In this document: positions 25,303 to 34,039 of the stretch, one piece after another
Position numbering within the stretch: the stretch's first letter is position 1
Layout: each line of letters begins with the position of its first letter
DNA from: Phyto melanocephala
Lineage: Eukaryota; Arthropoda; Insecta; Diptera; Rhinophoridae
Length of the DNA: 64,000 nucleotides
Assembly (NCBI GenBank): GCA_941918925.1
Contig: OW799236.1
Location: 17,893,474-17,957,473 of the forward strand
Reading direction: 5' to 3'
Notes under the pieces: model-generated
The model's input: only the letters and a program-made list of their open reading frames with translations
Database searches by the model: none
Told to the model about the DNA's origin: nothing
Program-made: the position numbers and the translations under genes

Positions 25303-26153
25303 CTAGACCTTATTAACTAATAGCCTATAATTCCGTGCAACATTAGCTGTATCAGTCTTATAATTAATTCTTTGTGTATATGGTACTTTTATAATTTGCA
25401 ACATTTCCAATATATATCTACGTCTATAGTTATTCTCTGTATTTAAAACTGTTGTGTTTTCAAAATCAGGATAATGATTGGAATTAGTGCAGTGTAATGA
25501 TAATGCAGTTTTTTGTGCAGTTGTTGTGTTCCTGTTTTTTTGGTCTGACTTATGTCCAGCTAACCTAGTTTTAAGTTTTTTTTTCGTTGTACCTACATAT
25601 ACCTTATCACAATTTTCATTATTATTACCACTACATGGTATTTTATAAACTAAATTAGACCTATCGAATTTATCTATTCTATCTTTCGTTTTACTAAATA
25701 ATCTACCTAATGTGTTATACATTTTATGGGCCATTGTATATTTCCTACTGTCATAAATCTGAGATTTCTCCAATCTTTCAGATAAAAGAGGAACATAAGT
25801 TACTGATTTATGAATTTTAGGTTCAATAATAGTTCTTGCATCTAAATTGTCCTGTTTTTTAAATTGACTTATCAATCTACAAATCAACTGGGTCGGATAA
25901 TTAGTATCAATTAAAATATTCTTAATATTCTCTATATTCTTTCTATGAAATACCTTATCACTAATCTTCAAAATTCTCTCAATTAGATTTCTCGCTGAAT
26001 TTATGATAATTCTCTTCGGGTGTTTTGAATAATAATTAATGATTCTTCCAGAAGACGTGGGCTTCTGGTACCAATCCATTAATAATTGTTCACCCTTTCT
26101 TATTACTAATGTATCTAAATAAGGAATTTTCGAGTTACATTCTTTTTCAATAG
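25303..26153 (-). pseudogene. PLE reverse transcriptase C-terminus plus GIY-YIG endonuclease (5'-truncated)
   Basis: The frame is open from the inversion joint at about 26153 to TAG at 25303-25305. The ATG at 26077-26079 is internal, not the native start. Upstream of it are IPYLDTLVIRKGEQLL, and from the ATG DWYQKPTSSGRIINYYSKHP, which are the last palm and thumb motifs of PLE reverse transcriptases. Counting from that ATG, the GIY-YIG endonuclease domain covers about residues 142-235: VYKIPC (144-149), a second cysteine at 157, YVG at 161-163, arginine 172, histidine 176, and a late RRRYILEML segment with the expected glutamate at 225. The domain nicks target DNA during insertion in this family. 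The frame is intact and well kept, so loss by truncation was recent. Strong family match; function here is inferred to be lost. Confidence 0.88.
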
Positions 26154-26661
26154 AACTATAGACGTAGATATATATTGGAAATGTTGCAAATTATAAAAGT
26201 ACCGTATACACAAAGAATTAATTATAAGACTGATACAGCTAATGTTGCACGGAATTATAGGCTATTAGTTAATAAGGTCTAGAACTATGTTAGTTTTTTA
26301 GTTAGTTAGTTTTAATATAATATATTATATGCATCTGTATTTTTTGTTTGTATAATATCTGTATTTTTTGTTTGTATAATATTTGAAAAGTTTTTGTAAT
26401 TTGTAATATTTTATATGTATGTATTTAAATTTTTGTTTGTACAATATTTTAAATGTTGACAAAATAATTTTCCCGCCTTTTTTGAAAAAATTGTAAAATT
26501 GTTAACAAAAATATTTTTTATGATATATGTATGTATTTGAATTTTCGTTTGTTATTTTAAATGTAAACAAAAAATTTTCCGGCCTTTTTTAAAAAAAAAA
26601 AAATTTGTTTTTTGAACAATTTTAATATTTTAATTGTTAATTGTTATAAATTGTAAAAACT

Positions 26662-26703
26662 TTCCCTGAAGAAGCTACCCAATGTGGTAGCGAAATATCG
26701 GAA
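26662..26703 (+). ncRNA. Hammerhead ribozyme motif of PLE, right arm
   Basis: Exact inverted copy of 24883-24924: TTCC at 26662-26665, CTGAAGA at 26666-26672, the GCTACC/GGTAGC stem II, GAA-ATAT-C, and GGAA at 26700-26703. Confidence 0.75.
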
Positions 26704-27004
26704 TAAAAAAATAATTTTTATAAAAAAAGTGATCTTAAGCTCGAATAAATAAAAACAATATATTAATATAAACAGATCGAAGAAATTTACATAATATTTG
26801 AAAAAAAATTATTAATATATAAAGTTTAAGTCTGTTTAAAACCAGGTTTTAATTAAATAATAATAAAAATTAGGTTTAAAAGCGAAATTTTATAAATTCA
26901 AACCGAATTTATTTATTTATTAATATTTTAATTTAATAATATATTACGAAAATTCGAAAAAAAAGTATTAAAAGTATGAAAAATAATTTTTTTAATATAG
27001 TATA

Positions 27005-27350
27005 CTAGCTAAGCCCGGCGCGCGTTGCTACGCCCCTTAATGAATAAAAATGCATTCTGAATTTTCATTGAATATCACGTGCAAGAAGCTAAAAATGATA
27101 ACTTTTTTTATAGGCGTTGCACTGCCCACTTTTCTAATCACGAAATTGTATAGTCATGACAGCTTAATATATGTGCAAAGTTTCGGAAAAATCGGTCCAG
27201 TGCAAGTACATCAAAAATATAACTTTTTTTTATGGGCGTGATACTGCCCACTTTTCTAATCACGAATTGTATAATCATGAGAGTTCAGAGTTTCAGAGTC
27301 TATAGCTAACACACACAAAGTTTCCTGTATAATATACGAAAGATTTTATA
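27005..27350 (-). mobile_element. Non-autonomous Helitron, copy 1 (5' part decayed)
   Basis: On the minus strand the copy ends in a GC-rich hairpin (GGGGCGTAGCAACGCGCGCC then GGGCTT) and CTAG at 27005-27008, followed by host T. Inside are two units of the 122-bp repeat with GCACTGCCCACTTTTCTAAT. The far end still shows TAGCTAACACACACA, but the usual TC-tip is blurred, so the right boundary is approximate. Related copies lie at 28973-29747 and 30689-31436. Confidence 0.72.
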
Positions 27351-27390
27351 AATTATTTTCCTTAAAATTTTTACCAAATCGTATCAAAAA

Positions 27391-27414
27391 AAATTTCCCG
27401 AAAAAGGGAAATTT
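27391..27414. repeat. Satellite hairpin, isolated copy
   Basis: AAATTTCCC-GAAAAA-GGGAAATTT, the same hairpin as in the blocks at 18.1-19.1 and 24.5 kb. It suggests the old satellite extended this far before the PLE and Helitron inserted. Confidence 0.5.
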
Positions 27415-27419
27415 CTGAT

Positions 27420-28085
27420 ATTGAGGTTATTTCAAAGAAATTGGTGTCATCTCAAAAATTTTCAGCAGTTTATTCATTCCGTTGCGCGATTACGGGAGGA
27501 ATTTTCTTTGCGAAAGCAAAATTTAAAATTATTCATTCCGCTGCGGTTTTGTTCCGTTGCGGTATTGCTCCGTTGTTGCCTTTAAGTTTATTACTTTTAA
27601 AAGTGTTAACATCTCTTTCAAATGATTATTTTTACCAACAGCTGACGCAATAATTATTCAAAACAGTGATTCTAAATTTTGTTTGCTAAAAGCTTATACC
27701 GCAGGAATAATTGCAATTTGTAAATCGATCGATATTTATTTTAGTTAAAATTTCCTATCTGTGCGGAACCAATAATAGGACCCAATATTTATTTAGAAAA
27801 AAATTCCAAGTTTAAGGATAAATTTAATAATATTAATATATTAATATTATTAAAGTTAATGTTAGTAAATAGTAACTTTGGCTAATGTGATCAATAAAGT
27901 GAACTTTTTTTACGACCTTCTTGTAAAATAAAATGTATTTTTATTTCAAAATATTGCAGCTCTACAAATACCGATCACTTTTAACAAATTAAAATACCGG
28001 TTGTTTTTTTTATAGAAGTACTGAGCTTTAAGTTGGCAACACATTTTTAACTGGCGGGCTGTCAACTTATTTATTTTTAGTTTGG
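27420..28085. other. Non-coding DNA with a perfect AT palindrome
   Basis: No gene was seen. A perfect 32-bp palindrome made only of A and T occupies 27823-27854; its half-site is TTTAATAATATTAATA. The 27460-27570 stretch repeats TTATTCATTCCG twice and is locally richer in G and C. Confidence 0.55.
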
Positions 28086-28086
28086 T

Positions 28087-28790
28087 TTGGCATTTCATCA
28101 TGAAGAGACTGACGTCTCAATAAAAATAGGCGTATATTCGGCAAATGGGCCCAAAACAAGATTTTCCTTTATTCCGATGTTCATAAACAAATTTTGTTTA
28201 GCAATAAAACTTACTTTTATTAGAATGGATACGTCAATAAGCAAAACTGCCGTTATTGGAGTGAGTATAATAATCAAGTGTATGTTGAGCCACCGTTACA
28301 TGCAGAAAAACTAACTGTTTGGTGTGCTTTATGGGCTGGTAGAATCATTAATCAGCACTTCTGTAAAAGCGATGCTGTTCAGAACGTTACACTCAATAGT
28401 AATCCCCCCTAAAGAACAATGATTACTGATTTTTACGTTCATCAATTAACCAACCATGATGTGCAACAGCTGTGATTTCAACAAGACGGTGCAACGTATT
28501 ATACAGCGCATGCCACAATTGATGTATTCAAGAAAACTTTTGGTAACCGCATAATTTTACGTTTCGGACCCGTTAATTGACTTTCAAGATCATGCAATTT
28601 AACGCCACTAGACTAGTTTCTATAAAGATATGTGAAGTCGCTAATCTACACCAATAACTCGGAAACGATTAACCTCTTGGAGGTTAATCTTCGCTGCGTT
28701 ATTGCCTTTGAAATGTTGGCTACAAATATTGGAAAAAGTAATCGAAAATTAAACCTCATAAAGATTAGACTACGTCCGAGCCAGCCGTGA
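28087..28790 (+). pseudogene. Mariner-like transposase fossil, catalytic half
   Basis: Several frames together give a clear transposase. One segment from 28257 reads WSEYNNQVYVEPPLHAEKLT followed by VWCALWAG. A second from about 28477 reads FQQDGATYYTAHATIDVFKK, holding the second catalytic aspartate, then TFGNRIILRFGPVN, a stop, and RSCNLTPLD. A third from about 28630 reads YVKSLIYTNNSETINLLEVN. Stops and frameshifts separate the segments, and the first catalytic aspartate region (FSDEAHF in relatives) is too decayed to read. No terminal repeats were identified. Confidence 0.85.
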
Positions 28791-28972
28791 CGACCATTAT
28801 AGTTCAAGAAGATTATCTTTCGAAAAAAGTAAATTTCATGTAAATTTAAAAAATTTATTCTTTGTTTTATTCCATTTAAAAATTCTCTACAAAAGCCTCT
28901 GTAAAAGACACCGTTTTTTATTCCAGTAAATCTCATGTCAATTTAAAAATGTATATTCTTTGTTATGTTTCA

Positions 28973-29747
28973 TTAGCCAAGCCCGGCGAGCGTTGCTACG
29001 CCCCTTAATGAATAAAAATGCATTCTGAATTTTAACTGAGTATTTTTATTAAAAATAATATTTTATGAAAAAATTTTTTGGTGTACCCACTTAGGAGCAT
29101 GCGACGTACAGCTAGCCATGTGAAAAGCACGCAGAGATTGTCATTGTGCTTTGTTGATGGTAATAGCGAAAGCAAGTCGAACTGGAAACTGTAGTCACTT
29201 GAAGTTGAAAGGCAAATCGGTGAGAACCATTGGAATGCGTGGAAATAGCTTAAAATTATAACTTATTTTTAATAAGGGTGGCACTGCCCACTTTTCTAAT
29301 TACAAAATTATATAGTCATAACAGCTCAAAATGTCTGCAAAGTTTCAGAAAAATTTGGTCAAGTGCAAGAAGCTAAAAATTATAACTTTTTTTATGGGCG
29401 TGGCACTGCTCACTTTTCTAATCATGAAACTGTATAGTCATGACAGCTTAATATGTGTGCGAATTTTCAGAAAAATCTATCTATTGCAAGTAGCTAAAAA
29501 TTATACATTATTTTATATGGGCGTGGCACTGCCCACTTTTTTAATCACGAAATTGTAAAATCATAAGAGTTCAATATGTTTGCAAAGTTTCAGAAACATC
29601 GGTCAAGTGCAAATAGCTAAGAATGATGACCCATAAGCATTTCCTGGAAAGTGTACAACAACTTGCCAAAGTTTGAGTCCGATCGGCCTAACGGTTTCAG
29701 AGTCTATAGCTAACACACACACAGAGTTTCACTTTTATATATATAGA
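28973..29747 (-). mobile_element. Helitron, copy 2, with helicase remnant
   Basis: On the minus strand the element starts with TCTATATATATAAAAGTGAA at 29747, preceded by host A, and ends CTAA at 28973-28976, followed by host T. Helitrons characteristically run TC...CTRR and insert between A and T with no duplication. The end hairpin GGGGCGTAGCAACG...GGGC is present. It carries about three 121-bp internal repeats (29250-29620) and, unlike its relatives, a piece of helicase coding sequence. Confidence 0.85.
29060..29240 (-). pseudogene. Helitron Pif1-like helicase C-terminal fossil
   Basis: Minus-strand translation gives PRIPMVLTDLPFNFK, then QFPVRLAFAITINKAQ, a stop and QSLRA; after a frameshift it gives CFSHG, a stop, LYVACS, a stop and VGTPKNFF. 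This order (FPVRLAFAMTINKAQGQSL...CFSHGQLYVACSRVG) is the hallmark C-terminus of Helitron helicases of the Pif1 family. At least three stops and one frameshift show it is dead. It explains the origin of the shorter copies nearby. Confidence 0.85.
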
Positions 29748-29759
29748 TTTACAAATTTT

Positions 29760-30688
29760 ATGCGTCTATAAAAAAAAAAACACCCTTTAATTCGAAGGCA
29801 ACGAAGTACATTTAAATATTTTATTTTCTTATAACAAAAAATAATTTTTTTGATATTTTACTTTTTAATTTTGTCCTAAGTCTTACAAAGAAAAATCGTG
29901 CCTTACTTTGATAAAAACAAAATCCTTAAAAATTCAACGTTTCTTAATTTCGATAATTTATATTTTTAAATAGCAGTTTATGTATTATTTACTAATTAAA
30001 AAAAATATATTAATAAAAATTATTGTAGAGTTCATTGCTTTTATGCTTACATATGTAGGTTTATCTTTTAATTTATTAGCTTTAAAACCAATAAATTAGT
30101 ACATTAAATATTTCTTACGATTTAAGTAGAGACGATTAAAAAAAATAAAAAAAAAATAAAATCACTTAAAGAATTTTTTATGCTAATAAATTATTAGCTT
30201 TGCCTTAAAAAGTGCGGTAAAAATTGCTTGTGTTGAAGAAAATGCAGTCAAGCAAATTAAATAAAGTTTGTACTTCTACTTAAACATGTGATGAAATTCC
30301 CATTAGAAAAGTTGGTGAAAAAGGTGCTAAGAAGTGTGTACACATTTAGCAAGTGTGGCACGTTTCAAATGTACGTTTATTATGCAGATTTAAAAAAATA
30401 AGAAGGAAATATGTGTGTATATAAAAAACATTTATTTATTTTAAAGCAAATAAAGTTAGACACCCCCCATAGAGCACATTATTACGGGGGAGATCAGTTT
30501 ATGAATGATTTAAAAAATTATAGTCGTTTTATTTCTAAATAATTGCTTAATTTAATTATGAGACAAAATGAAAAAAAAAATACACAAGTATGTGTGTAAA
30601 TGTACACAAAAATATAGCTTTATCAATTGAGTAAAGAAAAAAAGGTTCAATTACATTTTACTTTTACTGTGGAACAAACAGCAACAAA
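29760..30688. other. AT-rich non-coding DNA
   Basis: Nothing supported was seen. Confidence 0.45.
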
Positions 30689-31436
30689 TCTATATATATA
30701 AAAGTGAAACTCTGTCTGTGTGTGTGTGTTACCTATAGACTCCGAAACTGTAAAACCGATCGGACTCAAACTTTGTCAAGTTATTGTACACATTCCAGGG
30801 AGTGTTAATGGGTGAAAAAAAGTGGGCGGGGCTACGCCCATAAAAAAAAATTATAATTTTGAGGTACTTGAACTGGACCGATTTTTCTAAAATTTTGCAC
30901 ACGTATTGAGCTGTCATGACTTTACAATTTCGTGATTAGAAAAGTGGGCAGTGCCACGCCCATAAAAAAAGGTTATCATTTTGAGCTTCTTGAACTTCAC
31001 CGATTTTCCTGAAACTTTGCACACATATTGAGTTGTCATGACTATACAATTTCTTGATTAGAAAAGTGGGCAGTGCCACGCCCATAAAAAAAGGTTATCA
31101 TTTTGAGCTTCTTGAACTTCACCGATTTTCCTGAAACTTTGCACACATATTGAGTTGTCATGACTATACAATTTCTTGATTAGAAAAGTGGGCAGTGCCA
31201 CGCCCATAAAAACTAAGTTATCATTTTCAGCTACTTGAACTTCACCGATTTTTTTGAAACTTTGCACACATATTGAGCTGTCATGACAATACAGTTTCGT
31301 GATTAGAAAAGTGGGCAGTGCCACGCCCATGAAAAAAAGTTATGGTCTATAGCTTTTTGCACTTGATATTCAATTTAAATTCAGATAGCATTTTTATTCA
31401 TTAAGGGGCGTAGCAATGCGCGCCGGGCTTTTCTAG
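30689..31436 (+). mobile_element. Non-autonomous Helitron, copy 3 (complete, 748 bp)
   Basis: Starts TCTATATATATAAAAGTGAA after host A30688 and ends in the GC hairpin (GGGCGTAGCAATGCGCGCCG) and TTTTCTAG before host T31437. Inside are five copies of a 122-bp tandem repeat; the GTGCCACGCC block recurs at 30951, 31073, 31195 and 31318 after a weaker first copy near 30834. The repeats open frames such as MGVALPTFLITKLYSHDS, which are not genes. The element ends about 130 bp upstream of the TATA box of the gene at 31710. Confidence 0.85.
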
Positions 31437-31568
31437 TTCATAATAAAATTGACCTTCAAGTGATAACGAGGCAGCAAAACATCATCATCATCATCATGAT
31501 CATTTTTATAATCATCCACAACTCACTATAAAATATCATGAGGGAGACAGAAAAGGGGTCAATAAATT

Positions 31569-31577
31569 TATAAAAAG
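31569..31577 (+). promoter_or_regulatory. Candidate TATA box
   Basis: TATAAAAAG lies 133 bp upstream of the start codon at 31710. A transcription start about 30 bp downstream would give a leader of roughly 110 nt, which is plausible. Inferred from position and sequence only. Confidence 0.45.
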
Positions 31578-31709
31578 ATAGGAATCATTTAAATTTTTTG
31601 CAACAAGACAGACTTAGAAGTCAAATACTTTATTAGTCTAAAGAAAGAGCTGAAACCAGAAGGTATTGAAGCATACAAATAAAATTACAAAAGAATAATA
31701 TTGAAAAAA

Positions 31710-32410
31710 ATGTCTTTATTGAAAATGTTTTCTAAACAAATTTACTGTATATATGCCTTGATTTGTATGATACAAGTAAGTGTAGAAGTCTTTAAAAAGT
31801 TGTTAAAAGTAGTGCACAATATCATAGTTTTTTTTTCAACTCATTACAGCTGAGCTTAGCCGGTGTTGTAAGACCCCATTCTTCTCTTATCACCGACGAG
31901 ACTAAACAAGAATTTGAACGGCAAGTTCGTGTGGAAACTGAGGAGTTTCTTAATAATATTTTTAAAAATCAAATTGGTTTCTTTAATAAGGTTAAGACCT
32001 CTCTGAGTCCAGAAAGCCAACGTTATAAAGACATAGAGGCATTAGTGCAAAAATTAGAAATGGCCAAATTGGAGAAAAGTTTGGATAGAAAGGATGAATT
32101 GTACTGGGATTCATTTAAGAGGGTAATTATTTAACAACAACAAAAAATATTTAAAAATATATATAAAATGCAAATAATTTTAAAGATTGATAAAACCACT
32201 TTGTTGCTGAATGATCGTTCTGAAACCGGTTTGGAGAATAATGATTATCAGCGAGTTTTAGAGGAAAGTGGCCTTAAGGATTTAATGAATAATTTCTTGA
32301 CCGATGTGACAGTATATTTTTGGAAAATGGCTAAACATAGTGGTAAAGTGGTAGAAGCTACAGTTGATCGATTCATTGATAATATGAAGAAAGATAAAGT
32401 TGTATTTTAG
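31710..32410 (+). CDS. Predicted small secreted protein, three exons
   Basis: Exons 31710-31775, 31850-32122 and 32186-32410 join in phase 0 to give about 187 residues. Introns of 74 and 63 nt begin GTAAGT and GTAATT and end in TTACAG and TTAAAG, normal for flies; reading through the second would stop at once (TAA), so splicing is needed. The N-terminus, SKQIYCIYALICMIQLSLAG, is a good signal peptide spanning the first two exons; cleavage would fall near VVRP. The mature part is charged, rich in lysine, glutamate and aspartate, predicted mainly helical, and has no cysteine. Readable stretches are ETEEFLNNIFKNQIGFFNKV and ALVQKLEMAKLEKSLDRKDE. No family is recognised. It could be a haemolymph, salivary, seminal or larval secreted protein; the sequence does not decide this. 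It stands alone, with a TATA box upstream and a polyadenylation signal downstream. Confidence 0.78.
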
Positions 32411-32478
32411 GTTTAAGGCAAATAGTTTTTTTAAAAAGAAATTAGATGTATAATACAAAACGTTAAAATAGTGATCAA

Positions 32479-32484
32479 AATAAA
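32479..32484 (+). terminator. Candidate polyadenylation signal
   Basis: AATAAA 69 nt after the stop codon of the secreted-protein gene. Confidence 0.5.
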
Positions 32485-32559
32485 ATTTTGTTTAAAATTG
32501 CAAAAAAATATTTATTTAAAAGTCGTTAATCGGTAATTTTATATATGGATAAAATCTAG

Positions 32560-32900
32560 TAATCAAAAATGTATCCACTTCAGCCCCAACAATATTGGTA
32601 GCTAACAAAAGTACTTAAAATGCCGAATATATGGTTAAAATTGGGTTATTACTGGTTTGCCCTCTTCAACCCTTACAATAAAGCAGTAGAATACAGTCAG
32701 CTATGACAAATTTAAAACTCAAAATGGCGCCCTAAACAAAATTAAGAATTATTTTTTTTGAAAGGGCTTCACTAATAGAACACAGTTAACTACGTAAAGA
32801 ATAAAAATCAAAGATGGCTTCGGAAATTATAAAGAAAATGGTGTACAACTTTAAGAAATAAAGCGTGACTTTTTTAAAAATCTAGTAAAACACTCAAATT
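32560..32900. repeat. Dispersed repeat fragment related to family A
   Basis: Shares AAAATGGCGCCCTAAA and a GAAAGGGCTTCACTAATAGA block, followed by ACAGTTAACTACGTAAA, with copy 1 (GATGGCATCCTAAAG near 1259; AAAGGGGCTTAGCTAATAG near 1326). Decayed; boundaries are approximate. Confidence 0.5.
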
Positions 32901-32972
32901 TGCATCATATATTGAAAATTTTTTATTGAAATCGATAAATTGGTCTTTGCCATTTACTTTTTAAAAATAGCT

Positions 32973-34010
32973 TCATGTAAATGTTGCCCGCGGCTCCGGT
33001 TCAATTGGTCCATTCACAAGGTCCAATTTTGCACCACTTTTTCCAGCATTTCGGCCTGTATTCATTCCATTAATAACACGTGTTATGTTATACTCTAGGG
33101 CTTCAATAGTGTTTAGCTTGTCCACATAGACCAACGACTTCACATAACCCCACAAGTGGCGTCAAATCAAATGATCTTGGCGGCCAACTCATAGGGACGT
33201 TTCGAGAGATAAACTGCTTACCAAATTCATCCTTCAATATGTCCATTGTTTTACGAGCTGTATGGCATGTGTCACCGCCTTGTTAAAATCACATATCGCC
33301 CAAGTCCAACTCAGCCAATTGGGGCAAAAAAAAAGTCGCATATCATGGCTCGATAGCGTTTGCCGTTGACGCTAACGTTTCTGCCACGGTCGACTTTGAA
33401 GAAAAATGGACCAATGATGCCACCAGCCCATAAACCGCACTAAATGGTCGTTTTTTCGGGATGCATCGGTAACTCTTATACGGCATGTGGCTGTTCTTCA
33501 CCCCAGATGCGACAGTTTTGCTTGTTTACATATCCATTTAGCCAGAAATGAGCCTAATCGCTGAACACAATTTTTTGATATATTCGTGGAATTTCATCGA
33601 GCTGTTGTAAGGCCCACTCACCAAAAATTCGACGTTTTGATAGGTCATTCGGCTTAAATTAAGTTGGATTTTATAGGCTTTCAAATGCAAATCGACACGT
33701 AAAATTTGCAACGTGGTTGAATAACACATGCCCAATACCTGAGAACGACGACGAACTGACATTTCACTATACTCATCAACACCGGTCGCTACGGCTGCAA
33801 TATTCTCTTCGGTATGCACTCTACGAATGCGAGTCGGTAAAGTAAATTTGGTGCGAAATTTGGTGATAATAGCACGAATTGTTGATTCACTAGGTCGATT
33901 ATGACGACCATAAAAATTTCGTCACCAACGATGGAAATTTCTCACAGAGCACGAATTTTGATAATAAATTTCAACGATCTGCAGTCGTTGCTCGTTTGTG
34001 AGTTTCTCTC
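32973..34010 (-). pseudogene. Mariner-like transposase, nearly full length but dead
   Basis: Minus-strand segments cover almost the whole protein. N-terminal: YYQNSCSVRNFHRWRRNFYG then RHNRPSESTIRAIITKF. Middle: VRRRSQVLGMCYSTTLQILR and LHLKAYKIQL. Catalytic part: NGYVNKQNCRIWGEEQPHAV, GLWAGGIIGPFFFKVDRGRN and QGGDTCHTARKTMDILK. C-terminal: WGYVKSLVYVDKLNTIEALE to a stop near 32970. Several stops and frameshifts separate these. The first catalytic aspartate motif reads CSAIRLISG instead of FSDEAHF, and the second reads QGGD instead of QDGA, so both sites are lost. No terminal repeats were located. Confidence 0.88.
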
Positions 34011-34039
34011 TGATGAAATGGCAGAGTATACTGATCACT

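Larger units (their letters stand above)
24820..26768 (-). mobile_element. Penelope-like retroelement (PLE) with inverted ends
   Basis: A 5'-truncated PLE on the minus strand (24820-26153) is joined to an inverted copy of its own last 615 bp (26154-26768). The two arms (24820-25431 and 26154-26768) are nearly identical; one seen difference is ACCATATAC versus ACCGTATAC. Each arm holds the last 43 codons of the protein frame, the 3' untranslated part and a hammerhead ribozyme motif. Inverted or direct terminal copies (pLTRs) and 5' truncation are characteristic of PLEs. Most of the reverse transcriptase is missing, so the copy cannot be autonomous. Confidence 0.9.

Noticed and set aside
31058..31330. 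Open frame with repeated MGVALPTFLITKLYSHDS-like peptide
   Set aside because: It follows the 122-bp tandem repeats of a Helitron; the same peptide appears in other copies on either strand and is a repeat by-product. The same holds for 27050-27241, 29331-29558 and 30729-30917.
32168..32410. Separate 80-residue gene starting at ATG 32168
   Set aside because: That ATG lies in the 63-nt intron; the frame from 32186 continues exon 2 in phase, so it is exon 3 of the secreted-protein gene.
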